A DNA stretch of 64,000 bases from Bryopsis sp. KO-2023 (taxonomy: Eukaryota > Chlorophyta > Ulvophyceae > Bryopsidales > Bryopsidaceae): the NCBI GenBank assembly GCA_030272585.1, contig BSYQ01000009.1:2232001-2296000 (forward strand). Direction: 5' to 3'. Shown piece by piece: positions 1-11,617 of this stretch (positions within the stretch are counted from its first letter, which is position 1; each line of letters opens with the position of its first letter). The position numbers and the translations under genes are program-made. The notes below the pieces were generated by a model, which saw only the letters and a program-made list of their open reading frames with translations, made no database searches and was not told the origin of the DNA.

Positions 1-2
1 AG

Positions 3-1882
3 ATATGCGATTGGTTGGATCATCGAGACATGCAATTTATTGCTTGGGGACATTCTTTCCTCTATGGGCCAGTACAAGTAAGTCTGATTGTGTCCCTTCC
101 TGATAGAGGTTTTATTAAGTCCGTATCGACAAACAATGATTGTCATTCCTGATAGAGGTTGGGTCACATTACTTCTCACTTTCACTGAAACCGTTTTTGT
201 ATGCGTATATTGAATATGAGAGACGATAAAGAATAAGGTGGATGGGCTGCGGATTCCGCAGCCGAAATAGGGTGGATGACCATTCATGGATTCTTCAAGT
301 CCAGAAGAAATGGAACAAAAAAGGACAAAGGGGAAAATATATATATATAAGACAACGATCAGATTTGGAAAGCACAGTAAAATATATGTTTCTGTAGGTT
401 GCAAAGAAACTAAAGGGGATTTCCATAGTGTAATTGTTTTCTTGGCATATATCAGGGTTTCTTGCGATTCTTGTTCAAACCTCTGCCACATTTGGTCGCC
501 TTTGCGCCTACCGCAGAAGCACTTCGGGAAATTAAGGCTCGTGGAAAAAATATCGTCTCCTCCAGTGCAATAAATCGCCCGTACGTTGATGTCATCAAGG
601 GTTTTTCAACGTACACCATGGAAGAAATGCAATCCTTGATCGAATGCTATAGCCCCTACCTCTTTCACGGAAATGTACTTCCACCAGAAACAAAATCTGC
701 GTGGAGTGACCTTCGAGCATTTGGTCTTTGGCTTCTTAGGCGAGAAGGTGGGAGTTTGCAAGACAATCCAAATTAAACTCAAAGCTCAGTTATGATACTT
801 GTGAAGTTGCTGAGACATATCCAAAAAATTCTTCTTAAAAACTGGACGGCCTCCGTTGGGAAAGTTTTCTTGATGTAAATTAACTGTTGATTGGTTCACA
901 CGCATACACATATTTCTTGTGAGTAGGAGAACAAGACGATGCATTTGGTCATCTTGCTGCTTTTAGCAGCTTTTGCGAACGCATGGATAAGCTTGGGGAG
1001 ACATTGGGCGGTGGAAAAATGTGTACTTTCAAGTTACACATATTAAATTGCAGAGCGAAAGAGCAGCACTGTCGTTCCGGTCACCCCAGTTTCAGCTTGG
1101 AGTATTGGGTTGAGCGCATGGTTCAGCTGGTAAAAAAATCTGTTAAATATCGCACCACTGCTCATCCCGAATTAATCTTCGTGAACACCCATCTGGTGCG
1201 ACACGCAATGACAAGAGCAAGGATTCATCATCCTGATTGCAAAAGCTTTGATGAACTTCTGCCAAACTTCCGTTTTAAAAATTTAAGTGGACCAGGAGTG
1301 GATACACCCAGCGAAGGAGATGATTCTCTGCTTCTGGGAAAGGGAGAACCTCCTTCAAGAGCACAATTAGATGAATGGGGTCAAGCTATCGGGAATCATT
1401 TGCGGAACGTACACAACGTAGCTTCCATCAACTCCACCACGTTGACGGATCGAGCTGCACTAAATATGTACAAACTGGCTAAGGTGGACTACTTCACGGA
1501 CCACCTGACATCCACTCTTTACAAGAAAAACCGGCATCTAAAAAGAAGTGATGAATTTTTCTTGGTCTTTTACGACACAGAACGTGGACGAGTCCCCTAT
1601 GTGGGATTGGCCGACATGTTTGTGAAAGTAGAAGTTTGGCGCAGAGATAGGGATAATGAAATTTTTCGCTTGGCGTTGAGTACACTGTGGAATCTTCAAG
1701 AGAAGGAGTCTTTCTATAGAGTCGCAAATATTGGTCGCCCAAGCTACAAGAGAGTAGTTGTGGATCTGTCACTCATTGATAGAAAACTCACGTTAGTTAA
1801 GAAGTTAGTTAAGAAGCCTCGTGACCAGAGCAACATTTCGGTGGGGGAGTGTTTTTTCTTGTGTCACTATAAAATGTCTTGA
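3..1882 (+). CDS. Partial spliced gene, transposon-like protein (C-terminal part)
   Basis: Three exons join in phase: 3-77 (window edge cuts the 5' side), 456-747 and 927-1882, with donors gtaagt at 78 and gtggga at 748 and acceptors atcag/455 and gtag/926. Together they give 441 in-frame codons ending in TGA. The product has motifs such as LFHGNVLPP, GHPSFSLEYWVERM and VDLSLIDRKL. It reads like the C-terminal part of large transposase-like proteins (KDZ-type or similar) that occur in many copies in algal genomes, but this is recall of a pattern and I cannot name the family with certainty. No catalytic residues can be assigned from this part alone. The reading frame is uninterrupted, so the copy may be young. 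It lies apart from the retrotransposon nest. Confidence 0.5.
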
Positions 1883-2109
1883 GCAGGGATAGGATAGTGG
1901 ATTCATTGGTGCAGAGGGTAAAAATCTGGAGTGGTTTGAGAACAGGATTTTAGTTTAATTTTTTTTCATATGGAAGGGGCATTTGGTTGCGAAGGAGAGG
2001 GTGAGGATTGCTTGATGAGGGGACAATTGACCTTGTAATGATTTTTTTAAATTGTTATTTTTCTTTTGTGGATATATTGGGTCTGATGAGTCACTATGAA
2101 GTAAGGTAT
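1883..2109. other. Non-coding spacer
   Basis: AT-rich 3' flank of the preceding gene. I see no ORF or repeat of note here. Confidence 0.5.
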
Positions 2110-2570
2110 TAATATAATACCTGTATTGTCCGCGAATGTATCAGAACTGCAGGTATCAACAAGTACTGACCAGGCATCTCCCAGGTATCTCCCAGGTATA
2201 TCTCATATAACACCCGGTTGATACCTGCCACGCCAGGCATCAAATTGAGGTCACATTTTCCAGGTACCTGGAGTAATACCACAGGTATGGATCTAATACC
2301 TGTATCGTCCGCGAATGTATCAAAATTCCAGGTATCAACAAGTACTAACCAGGCGTCGCCCAGGTGTCTCCCAGGTATATCTCATATAACACCTGGTTGA
2401 TACCTGACACGCCAGGCATCAAATTGAGGTGACATTTTCCGGGTACCTGGAGTAATACCGCAGGTATGTATCTAATACCTGTAGCGTCCGCGAATGCATA
2501 AAATCTGCAGGTATCAACAGGTACTGACCAGGCGTCTCCCAGGTATCTAGTTTTGATACCTGTCCAGGTA
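2110..2570. repeat. Tandem repeat, 179-bp period, about 2.6 copies
   Basis: The landmark TAATACCTGTA(T/G)(T/C)GTCCGCGAATG starts at 2115, 2294 and 2473, exactly 179 bp apart each time. Each unit carries several copies of AGGTATC/GATACCT in both orientations, and unit 1 contains the perfect 12-bp palindrome CCAGGTACCTGG near 2262. The third unit breaks off at about 2570 and runs into further (A/G)GTATC-rich sequence up to about 2600. Differences between units are point changes. It is either a short satellite or a minisatellite. Confidence 0.85.
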
Positions 2571-2599
2571 TTAAATAGGTATAAACTAGGTGTTACCCA

Positions 2600-3108
2600 T
2601 TTCCCGTAGTGACAGTAGGGTTGTTCCCACAGTGATATATATATACTTTCATTCATTCTTAGTTGTTTTCTTGGCTGGTTTTTTGGTCTCCGATATTTTT
2701 TTAGTTTTTTTTGTAGTATTACTTACTGTCCAACATTGGGACTGATTAATTGTGACTTTCAAACAAACAAACAATACAAACAGAACAAACAGAGATGTCG
2801 CCCAGATATCACAACTCACTCAATTAATTAATTATGTCTCCAGAATCATACGCTCAGTGCAAGAATTCTGGTTTGGAAATAATAATGTGTAACAGGTGCA
2901 ATCTACCAAGTCAATGGGGACTTCAGCAGCTGTATATAAATTCGGTTGATGCACAAATTAAGCAATCAATTGTGGTGTTCCCAGGGGTTCTGTTACGAAT
3001 GCATTTGCAATCAAATGTTACAACAAAACTGCGTCTCTCATCGAAGACTTGGGGATGAATTTCAACGTTTCATATGCTCAAAACGTCCCGAACGATACAA
3101 AGATATTC
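2600..3108. other. Non-coding spacer
   Basis: AT-rich sequence between the 179-bp repeat and the 3' end of the next minus-strand gene, containing a short (ta)n tract and AAAC repeats. No supportable gene. Confidence 0.5.
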
Positions 3109-5658
3109 TCAACGACCTGAAAAAAGAAAACCCAAAAAATATATATAATCTCTAATCTTGAACACCAAAAAAATATAATCGACAAATTTCCTACCTTCCC
3201 CTAGTCCCTTGGAGAACATTTTGAGCAAGTTCAAATTCTCCTCATCGCTGAGTGTATTGAAGATCGAGCCATATTTCATGACATAGCTGGAAAAAAAACC
3301 TAGCAAGAAGATCAAAAAGGAAAGAGTGAAAGAATGAGATATTTAAAATTTGAGTGGCTACTGGATAGCAAACACAGAAGGCTCTTCGAATTCGTCATGC
3401 ATCTTATCGCATTCTCCTCCAAAGGATGCCCAGCAGCAATCCTTCTCACTGATAAAAATGCCCCAGTCTGCACATTGTACACACACAAATTTATTCCCTA
3501 AAAGAAAAACAATATGATATATATCACAATATAATATTTTTATCCGATTCAAAAAAAATAAAATAAATGTATTTTCTTAAATTTTTTATATAAGAAATAT
3601 AAAATCTATTTATGAAACTTTTTTTAAGAGCTCTTCCGTGTCCTTGATACGGTACAAATAAGTATTAATAATTACTTATAATTCTCTATATAAATGCTCT
3701 CTATTCTCTCTATAAATATATAGAGAATTTAATATTTTTTAGAGAGAGAAAAGAAAAAGAGAAATAGAAATAACAATAGTAATAGGAGTTCAATGAATTA
3801 AATGTGAATGAGATGTGTTGATTCTCTGTCCATATTTTTTGAAATCCTATGCTTTCCAAACACAAAAGGACAAAATGTCTTTTTTTTTTTCCTTTCCAAA
3901 AGGGTGTTTGGGAGTTTTTGTTTTTAAAAAATACCGTACTTCGTGCACACAGAGCAGTATCTTCTGATTTTCGGCACAGCCTGGGGTTCTGGGATTCGAT
4001 CAACCAACAGGTGGTTGGAGGGGGATCATCGCAGCCTCTCATGTACAGGGCATATGGAGCGCAGCACTCTGCTTCAGTTTTATACTTCTTCATCCAACCT
4101 GCCAACCCCCCCAAGAAAATCCACCATATCGTTTCAAACAAGCAGTACAGCTACCTTTTTTCCCCTTTTTTATTCACTGGAGGTGCATGGGAGGATGCAG
4201 ACAAAAAAAATCGTTGGATCCTGATAATGATGGCATTTGAATGGAAGGTCTATTTTCTTCTCGAGTTTTGAGTTCTGACAGTATTTTTGAATGCCAACTC
4301 ACTGAGGGAACACATCGCCTGAGTCTTTCTGCACAGTTTTCTTGCGGTGTAAAGGGTGTCTCTGATCCAGCATTCTTCCTCAGGATGGTCCTTACAGCCT
4401 CCTGCAAGCAATATATTTCAGTTTTAATGCTCAATAAATAGTGGTACAAAGATAGAAAAAGGAAGGGAAAAAAAAAAAAAGACTTTTTGGCGTGCATATT
4501 AAGCTTCTCTTTCTTCAAGAAATCAAAGCAAAATTTGACGTATTTTAACAGGAAAAACAAACAAACCCATAAAGAAGGTAAAATGTATGTACGGGAAGGC
4601 AGAAAGGCGATTGCAAAAGAAACACATTATTACCATCGAAAGAGGCCCTGCAGCAAGTCTCCATTGAGTCAAAGACGCCCCAACCTGACAGATCAAATAA
4701 CAGAGTCAAAACCTCACCCAAATAAAACAGGGAACAAACAATAAAATCGGTCAGCCGAAAGAAAAAAAAATGAACAGCACATGTGAATTTTCTATGCTGC
4801 ACAGCAACCCCACACCCAGCTTCCCAAAACTGGGCCGAGAATATTCAAACAATGCGTTTATTTCCAGGATGGAGAATCTGCTAGCACCTCGAAGACAGAA
4901 CCTCTTGTCTTTGGTGCAACTCTTGGAGTTGTAATCCTCCACAACGTAGCACTCGGTCGGCTCTTGTCCACAGGCACGCTGAAAACTCCTCCAGCAGCAG
5001 ATTTCCTTGTCACTGAACACACCCCACCCTGCACAAAAAGCCGAAAACAAAAAGAAAAATGAGTGAAAATGAAAATGAGTGCTCCACTTTCACCTCCAGT
5101 ACACTTTTGAAAACCTCTTGTGACAAAGATAGCCTGCACACATTTACTACTATGTATCTGGAAAGAAAAACAAACTGGCCACGCTGCCCTTCTGTCTGAC
5201 AGTGGGAAGGATCCAGAATTATTGATGGACACTAATGGATTGGATTTTAGATGGATCAAGGATCACCTCGGTTGCAAAGCTCCTTGTCTGGAGGTTGGTA
5301 GCATGTGGGGTAAGGACTCCACCTCTCCACCACGAAACACGACCCTTCTGCATTTTGCACTGACGCCTGAGAGGAGCAACCCAATCACATAATCTCCTTT
5401 CAATGAAAAAAACAAAACACGATACGGGACGATCAAGATAACGCCGTCCTAAACACGAGGGGGGGGGGGGGAAGCGCAATTCCGCTGCCCGTTGTCTAAA
5501 AATGTCTGGAAAGGTTGGCAGCCGTCGGTGATTCGACCGATCCGGGCATGAAACCGTTCATGCACCCATGCGATCGATCTAACCCCAGGGGAATTCCTGC
5601 ACAAAAAGCGTACCAGTGCGATGGCCACACACCCAGCGATCAGAACCAAGCGCAGCAT
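3109..5658 (-). CDS. Secreted protein of repeated six-cysteine modules, 266 aa, nine exons
   Basis: Exons (plus coordinates, transcribed right to left): 5614-5658, 5267-5366, 4888-5028, 4634-4684, 4303-4401, 3940-4098, 3362-3467, 3195-3286, 3109-3116. All junctions are GT-AG, phases agree and the total is 801 bp. Exon 1 is a signal peptide (MLRLVLIAGCVAIAL) that joins to AS, creating an A-L-A cleavage site. The mature protein repeats a module of about 47 residues: W-x2-[FY]-x3-E/K-x-CC-x3-4-[FY], then C, then C[YWF][VLI][VIE], then C, then [LM]C. There are three complete copies, a leading half copy and a trailing half copy, so the pattern is permuted against exon borders. Most internal exon borders are phase 1. 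The tail (about 40 aa) is not Cys-rich. The WxxF...CC part resembles Cys-rich modules of algal and stramenopile secreted proteins, but I cannot assign a named family. Function is unknown, probably extracellular. Confidence 0.75.
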
Positions 5659-6442
5659 TGTGAAGAATGTAACGTGCAAACCGTTGCACAGCTTAAGAGA
5701 GTGGGCTGGGGCAGCCACTTCATTCTCCGAGATTCAGGTTGGTGGGACAGGTATTGGACTGCGGCGAGCGAGGTCGACATGACGGTGGGAACACCCCCCC
5801 GTGGGCGTCTTCAAGCTATTTCGGCTGTTTCTCTGGCAAGGCTCCACAACATGGCAGCAGATTAGTGAACAGGTTTTTTTGTTTCTTCGTCTGACCCAGG
5901 CGTATGCCAGGTTTTTGGGAGGTTTTACACTTGTCAAGCTCGACGGAGGCTGCTCCAAAAGCGATTTTCTTAGGTTCATTAGATTTGATCTGAATCTGGC
6001 AATGCTGTCATGAATGTGATTGCTCAAGGGTGTGCCGGTCAAGCGATGGCTGTGGTGTTTTTGATGTTTGTTTGTTTGTTTGTTTGTTTGGTGTTCCTTC
6101 CTGATCAATTTGATTTACATTCTCAAAAACGCAACTACACCCAACCCCCCACCAAAAAATGCATGGCTCCTACCCCCAACGATTGTCACCACAAAAAATG
6201 CAAAGTTCATCTAGAAATAATGAATTTGCTTGACCAGGCTAATGGAAAAAACTAAACCCTACTTTCAAGCAAAGAATCCATCTACCTCTCCAGGAATACT
6301 AATACAGATAAAAAAAATGCTTCATCGAAAAAGATTCAGAGGAAACCACTTGAAATTTGAGCAGAGGCATTGCAAATTTCGATTATTGAACGAACCCCCC
6401 CTCACCCTTAGTTCAAAATAAAGTTGCACTCCATCAACATTT
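5659..6442. other. Intergenic region with TTTG microsatellite
   Basis: This holds the promoter side of the six-Cys-module gene, a (TTTG)n tract near 6066-6092 and the 3' flank of the next minus-strand gene. Open frames here lack splice-consistent structure, and I could not support a gene. Confidence 0.5.
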
Positions 6443-6841
6443 CTAGCAACAGTAAACGTGATCATCATCCTGGCAGCATTGCCCCCCAGCCCTTTGACAC
6501 CTTGCGCAATCGAACAGCAGGGTTCTTGGCTTAAACATCAGGCCTTTTGAAGCAGAGGGGCGAAATACCCTGCATGGCATATGCAAGTTGGAGGTGAGAA
6601 TATATACACACTCCAGGCAGTATTTAATAATTTTTCCGGTCAAGAGCTCCATAAATCCAGACTTGCACGACACAAAATAGGCTATCAGCTAATAGTCGCC
6701 TGCAGGCGGCTGGTCCCACCCATCATGATCGCCGCCGCCGCTCGAATCGATCGTCTCTAAGTTGACGAGGGTTCGTGACGCGTTCGCTTGGCTTGCCAGC
6801 AAACACAACACGAGGAGAGCAGTGACGGCTGCAGAACGCAT
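6443..6841 (-). CDS. Small secreted peptide with Cys-rich C-terminus, 82 aa, two exons
   Basis: Exon 1 is 6720-6841 and exon 2 is 6443-6569, joined in phase 2 (donor gtggga, acceptor catgcag); total 249 bp. The first 21 residues (MRSAAVTALLVLCLLASQANA) are a clear signal peptide ending in A-N-A. The middle is Ser/Gly/Asp-rich. The end carries C-x2-C-x6-CC-x7-CC, six cysteines in about 21 residues, which suggests a compact disulfide-bonded peptide. If exon 1 is not spliced, it ends at a TAG at 6689-6691 and gives a 50-residue secreted peptide without the Cys tail. The donor is weak, so the spliced form is an inference. The family is not recognised. Confidence 0.5.
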
Positions 6842-8192
6842 TTTCGAAGTTCGTTTCAACGAAACCTGACATCGAAAAAAGAGCAAAGAAACTAAGGATC
6901 ATTCAAATGGTGAAAAAAATCCCCCCCAGCAGCCGTCTCTCGCGAGGAGAGAGAAACTTACCACACCTTGTGTTCGATATGTCTGTCCAATATTAATAAA
7001 ATCACGTGCGTAACAAAATCGCCAGCAGCAGCTGTGTTTTTTTTCGGATTCGTGTGGGAACAAACAACTGCAGTCCCTTTACAAACACGGGATGGACTTT
7101 CATGACAAACTCTCACACAAATGACGACACGTTGCATGCTGGAAGTGGAGCAATCATCTAGCCAGGTAGTGACTGGCGTTGAGAATTTGGGGAATGAATC
7201 CAAATATCGAGAAAACGGAGCTTCTTTCAATAAAGTGCTTTCATCGTTATTTGCTTCGAGGGGAGGAATTTTACGAAAAAAAAGGAATGTTTGATACTTT
7301 GCTCTTGTTTCTCTCATGCCTTCAACTGGCATTTTCATCATACTATCGCTCAGGGATGGGCAGCTGTGGCTTCTTTTGTCTGTTACCCTACCCCCCCCCA
7401 TATCTGCATCCACTATTGGTTATGAAAAGAGTGCATTTGTTCCACAGGAAATTTTGGTGCATCACGCTGCACTGCCATGTGCGGAGGGCGTTTTCTGTGA
7501 CAATTTCTTCAAAAAAAGAAAGCACCACAGATGGCAGCAGTCTGAGCAATCAAAGGGGAAAGGAGAACTTCATCAAGATATAGGCATGCAGGGAATTATT
7601 GGGAGTTGGGTGAAGTTGAAATCACTGCAGAACAAAAGGCCAACATTGGGAGTGATTTGTCAGTCACTGATTAGTCATCACCAATGAACACCAGACACAT
7701 TTTCTGTTGAATCGAACGAAAGATATGGATATAACATTACATTGTGTTCAATAACATGCTGCTTGATTTGATATGAATTAAATTTCAAAATTTCCAGTTC
7801 TCCAAAAAAAAAGCTTGGAACAGAGCTATCCTGCAATATTTGGACGCTCGTTGTTTATGAATTGTACATCTAAATCATGGAATAAAATGTTCAGTAAAGT
7901 TGCTGCTTCATAACTTGACGCTTTGAATCAAAACCTGCCTGCAGCCACAAAAATAGAGAAGAATTTGAAAAAACTTCAGTAAAACGTGCATGGATGATGT
8001 TTTCTCAATGAAATATGTTGGTTTAGATATTCAGGAAAACGCTGTTCCCCTGTAGCCACCTTTGATTGTGGCCATTTCAACAGAAAAAAAAATTAAAAAA
8101 TGTTAATTTGAGCTTTGTGTGAGAGCCTATTCCTAACAATTTTCAAAAGTTGTCCTAAATTAAGTCCCCCTCAGGAAGAACACTCACTTGTT
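6842..8192. other. Intergenic region
   Basis: AT-rich sequence between the small secreted peptide gene and the 3' end of the trypsin/fucolectin gene. Short ORFs on both strands have no domains, signal peptides or consistent splice sites. The part just left of 8193 is probably 3' UTR; a gtgagt donor directly after the stop codon suggests a 3'-UTR intron. Confidence 0.45.
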
Positions 8193-11100
8193 CTAAAATA
8201 GGTTGCCAGTTCCTTCCACCTGCACTTCGCACAGGGTCAGGATCTGTGACTTTCCAGGGATTCTGATGGTGACGTATCTACCCTGTGCAGAGCAGTCAAA
8301 GCCTTCTGTCTGACCACCGGGAACGCTCAGCCCACTGTTGCAAATACCATTCTGACTGCCATCTCCCTGTGGCGTAGAATCCCCCACCCTGATCTCAAAA
8401 TTTCTCAGCCTCTCCGAGCAGCAGTCTTTTCTGTTGGTCACCCAGACCTTCGTGATTTGGTTTTTTCCACCCAGATCAACCGTCCACCAGGGGTTGTCTG
8501 TACGCTCCTGCTGATGGTTGCTACCCAATCCAGTGTGGGTGCAGCTGCCTCCTCCATAATTTGTATCCAGGTTTCCATCGACTGCTCGGCTACTTGGTCC
8601 CCCCCAGGCTGTGGTTGACTGAAAAGTAGGTCTTCCTCCGCTCAGAATCCTCATTTCCCCAATAAAAACTGAATGGAAAAACAAAACCTCTGACACACTT
8701 TTTCTTGACATATATGTTCTATATAGAACTCACTATTTCAGCTTTCACCGAAGCTAGATCTGGCTCGATTTCAAATTCATTTCTCAACTTAAGATGATTC
8801 AAATTGGTACTTCAGACAAGAACCCATGAGCTCGTGTCAACGGAACACTCATTGGGTGAACTGCAAATTTTTGAATGGAAAATGACAGAATGCATGATAA
8901 AAATGCCCCACCTGGACCAATAGCCTCCACTTCACACAGGGTAAGAATTTGCGAATTGCCCGGAATCCTGATGGTCACGAATCTCCCAATCCCCTCGCAT
9001 GCAAAATCCAAGGTTTCCCCAGCAGGCACACTCAACCCACTGTTGCACACTGCATTCTGGTCCCCTGTTCCAGTCGGACTGGCATCCCCCACCCTGATCT
9101 CAAAATTAGTCAGCCTTTCAGAACAGCAATCCTTGCGATTGCTCACCCGGACCCGGCTGATGATTTTTGATGCACCCAGGTCCACCGTCCACCAAGGATT
9201 GTTTGTACGCTCTTCCCTCTTGTTGCTCCCCAATCCAGTGTGGCTGCAGCTTCCTCGTCCATACAGGGAATTGGTGTTTCCATCGACCGCTCGCTCGCTC
9301 AGCCCACCCCAGGCAGTGGTAGACTGAAATGTTTTTTTCCCTCGACTCAGGACCATCTCTTCAGCGACCAACTCTCCAGATGCTGAAACACAGACACTTT
9401 TGTTAATGAATACTAGGTTGCTGGGGTATATCTGATGCTGTCTTTGGGGGGGGGGGGGGGGATTTTTCAACACAATTTGCCGGGTATAGATGAGTATTAT
9501 ATCTCTCTCAACCACACCTCTGGCAGGAACCACACCTCTAGCATAGACTTGGACTTCACACAGAGTCAGGATCTCAGCATTGCCGGGGATTCTGATCACC
9601 ACGTAACGACCTTTCTTACGGCAAGCAAATTCCCTGGTTTCTCCCGCTTTCAGACTCTGTCCACTTTCACACAGGGGGTTGTGGTCCCCTTGACCCTCTG
9701 GCGGATTGTCCCCCACACGAATCTCAAAATTTGACAGCCTCTCACTGCAGCAATCCTTTCGATTCGTGACTACAACTTTTGTCAGCTGCACACTGGAGCC
9801 CAGGTCCACTCCCCACCATGGATTGACCGTGTGTGCATGACTGCCTCTATCCAGACCAGTGTGGGTGCAACTATTCCCGCCATAAGCAGTGTCAAAATTT
9901 CCATCCACTGCTCGGCTGCTGGATCCTCCCCATTCAGTCGTCGATTGAAAAGTTGGCTTTTGCTGGCTTACAAGCTTCTCTGGATCTGTGTGGCACCAAG
10001 AAAATAATTTTGCTCAATTTTGAGAAATGCCTCATGAAACCCCAACAACAGTTCACCTGAAATATTTTAGAGCATCTATGATTCTCAGTAGTTTGTGCCA
10101 CCTGCCAGAAGAGCAAATACATATAGCTACCTTTGCAACCCAGAGGTATCCATTGTCCTCCTCTCCAAACGCATTCTGACACAACAAGAAATGCTTGAAT
10201 AATATTAAACATACAATTGAGACAAATCTCAGCAGTGTTTCAGTTTTTCCTGATCGAAAAGCTGCTTGGATTGGATTTGACAGCCCACAGACCCCAAGGT
10301 GTTGGTGTTGTTGAATCAACTGAGATTGATCAATGATATTCACGCATAGCACACTTACTTTGACTCGGTGTGGGGGCTGGCGTCGGACTTGGACTTGGAG
10401 ACGGGTCCGGAGTTGGGGGTGGAGTTGGCGGCGGAGCTGGTGGCGGAGTTGGCGGCTTCTCATTACCCTGCAGCAAGCTCAAACCTCAGAACATGTGGAT
10501 TTTGACGAGATCGCACAGCGCAACAGACATCAACCAGCAGCAGAAGTTCGCGACAATCGAGATCGACCTCGCTGACGGCAATGCTTCGCAGCTCTTGTTG
10601 AATCCAGCTATGCAAGGCTGGCACCGATGCGTAAACCCCAGGCTTCCCCAATTTACCGCAGCCAGCGCCCCAAGACACGACCCCGACGATTTCTCCATCG
10701 AAGAACAAGGGCCCTCCCGAATCGTTCTGGCACGCATCCTTTCCTTCCTCCCCCGCACAGATCATAGCATCAGTCACACGCCCACCCATGGCCTCATTGC
10801 ACAACGATCTCCGCACCGTCGGGACTTCCACCTTCTGTATCATTTCGGCTTGTGAAAGTCGATTGCCTGGGTCGGTCAGGCCCCAGCCGACAGTCACGAC
10901 CCTCTTGCAAATCCCGTATTCGACGCAGTTCCCTTTGTGTAGAACCGCCGGCGTGACAGACGCAGATCTGTCCAGCACCAGCAACGCGACATCGTTGTTC
11001 TTCCAGCCCCCCCGTTCTTCATACTTGGGATGGATGCGCGTCTCCTTCACTGCAAATTCCTTGAAACGCCCGAAATCAGCGCCTTCACGATCCACGCGGC

Positions 11101-11422
11101 CCAAATGCACGTCCGGGTTCTTCAGATCGGCCGGCTTCACGCAATGACCGGCCGTGAGGATAACGTTCGCAGCGATCAAGGTGCCGCCACAGAAATGCCG
11201 TCCACGTTTGTGAATGCTCGCGTCTTTGTTGACGCGCAGCGAGGCAACTTGGGGAAATTCGCTGAGTTTGTTCAGGTCGACACCAGGAATCCCTCCCACT
11301 ACCGAGACAGTTATGGGCTTGGGGTGAGGTAGCGATATTTGCTTCGGCGCTTCTTTCGGCTGGGCATGTGCAACGATGAAAAAGAGAAGCAACCAGAGAA
11401 TTGGGGCGGTGGGGAGCAACAT
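8193..11422 (-). CDS. Secreted trypsin-like protease with Pro-rich linker and three fucolectin (F5/8C) domains, 786 aa
   Basis: Five exons: 10568-11422, 10359-10467, 9536-9985, 8912-9382, 8193-8668; total 2,361 bp, all phases consistent. The signal peptide is residues 1-20. An S1 peptidase (about 41-280) has His93 (TAGHC), Asp144 (NNDVALL) and Ser235 (NDSGGP); Asp229 predicts cleavage after Lys/Arg. Two oddities: the usual Gly before Asp-Ser (position 193) is Asn, and VVGG follows Ser rather than Arg/Lys, so activation is unclear. A Pro/Thr/Ser linker (about 286-321) has its own exon. Each F5/8C domain has its own phase 1-1 exon or ends with one and contains CTHTG or CSHTG, NPWW-x-VDLG, NRKDCCSERL, EIRVGD and IRIPG, matching the fucose-binding fucolectin/tachylectin-4 family. 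I infer an extracellular protease targeted to fucosylated glycans. I chose the start at 11422 because it begins the signal peptide; an in-frame extension to 11470 has none. Confidence 0.85.
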
Positions 11423-11617
11423 GATGCTGTACTCGACACAGTGGGCAGCGTTGACGTTTTCTTTGGCCAAGCACGCCCATCAGGACATCTTTTCCTTCGT
11501 TTGGCGCGTTTGTGCGACGGGGGGAATTTTGATTGCCCATTCGAGTGCGATTGTGGATGTGTAGAACATCTGCACCTGTTTTGTGTATGTGCACAGGAGT
11601 CTTTTTACAATTGAGTA
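11423..11617. promoter_or_regulatory. Probable former bidirectional promoter, left part
   Basis: These 195 bp lie upstream of the trypsin/fucolectin gene and end at the GGCCG target-site duplication of the outer retrotransposon. The other copy of the duplication (55,450-55,454) abuts the start of a divergent gene. Before the insertion this would have been nearly the whole shared intergenic space. I see no clear TATA box. Confidence 0.45.

Noticed and set aside
3710..4271. 140-codon ORFs on both strands
   Set aside because: Only the 3,940-4,098 exon on the minus strand fits the splice-consistent gene; the rest is intron or antisense.
5094..5157. Possible extra exon in the six-Cys-module gene
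   Set aside because: It has acceptor- and donor-like ends, but its phase does not match the neighbouring exons; skipping it gives a perfect frame and module periodicity.
7179..7687. Two overlapping plus-strand ORFs of 120-135 codons
   Set aside because: No domain, no signal peptide and no consistent splice frame; the composition resembles intergenic DNA.
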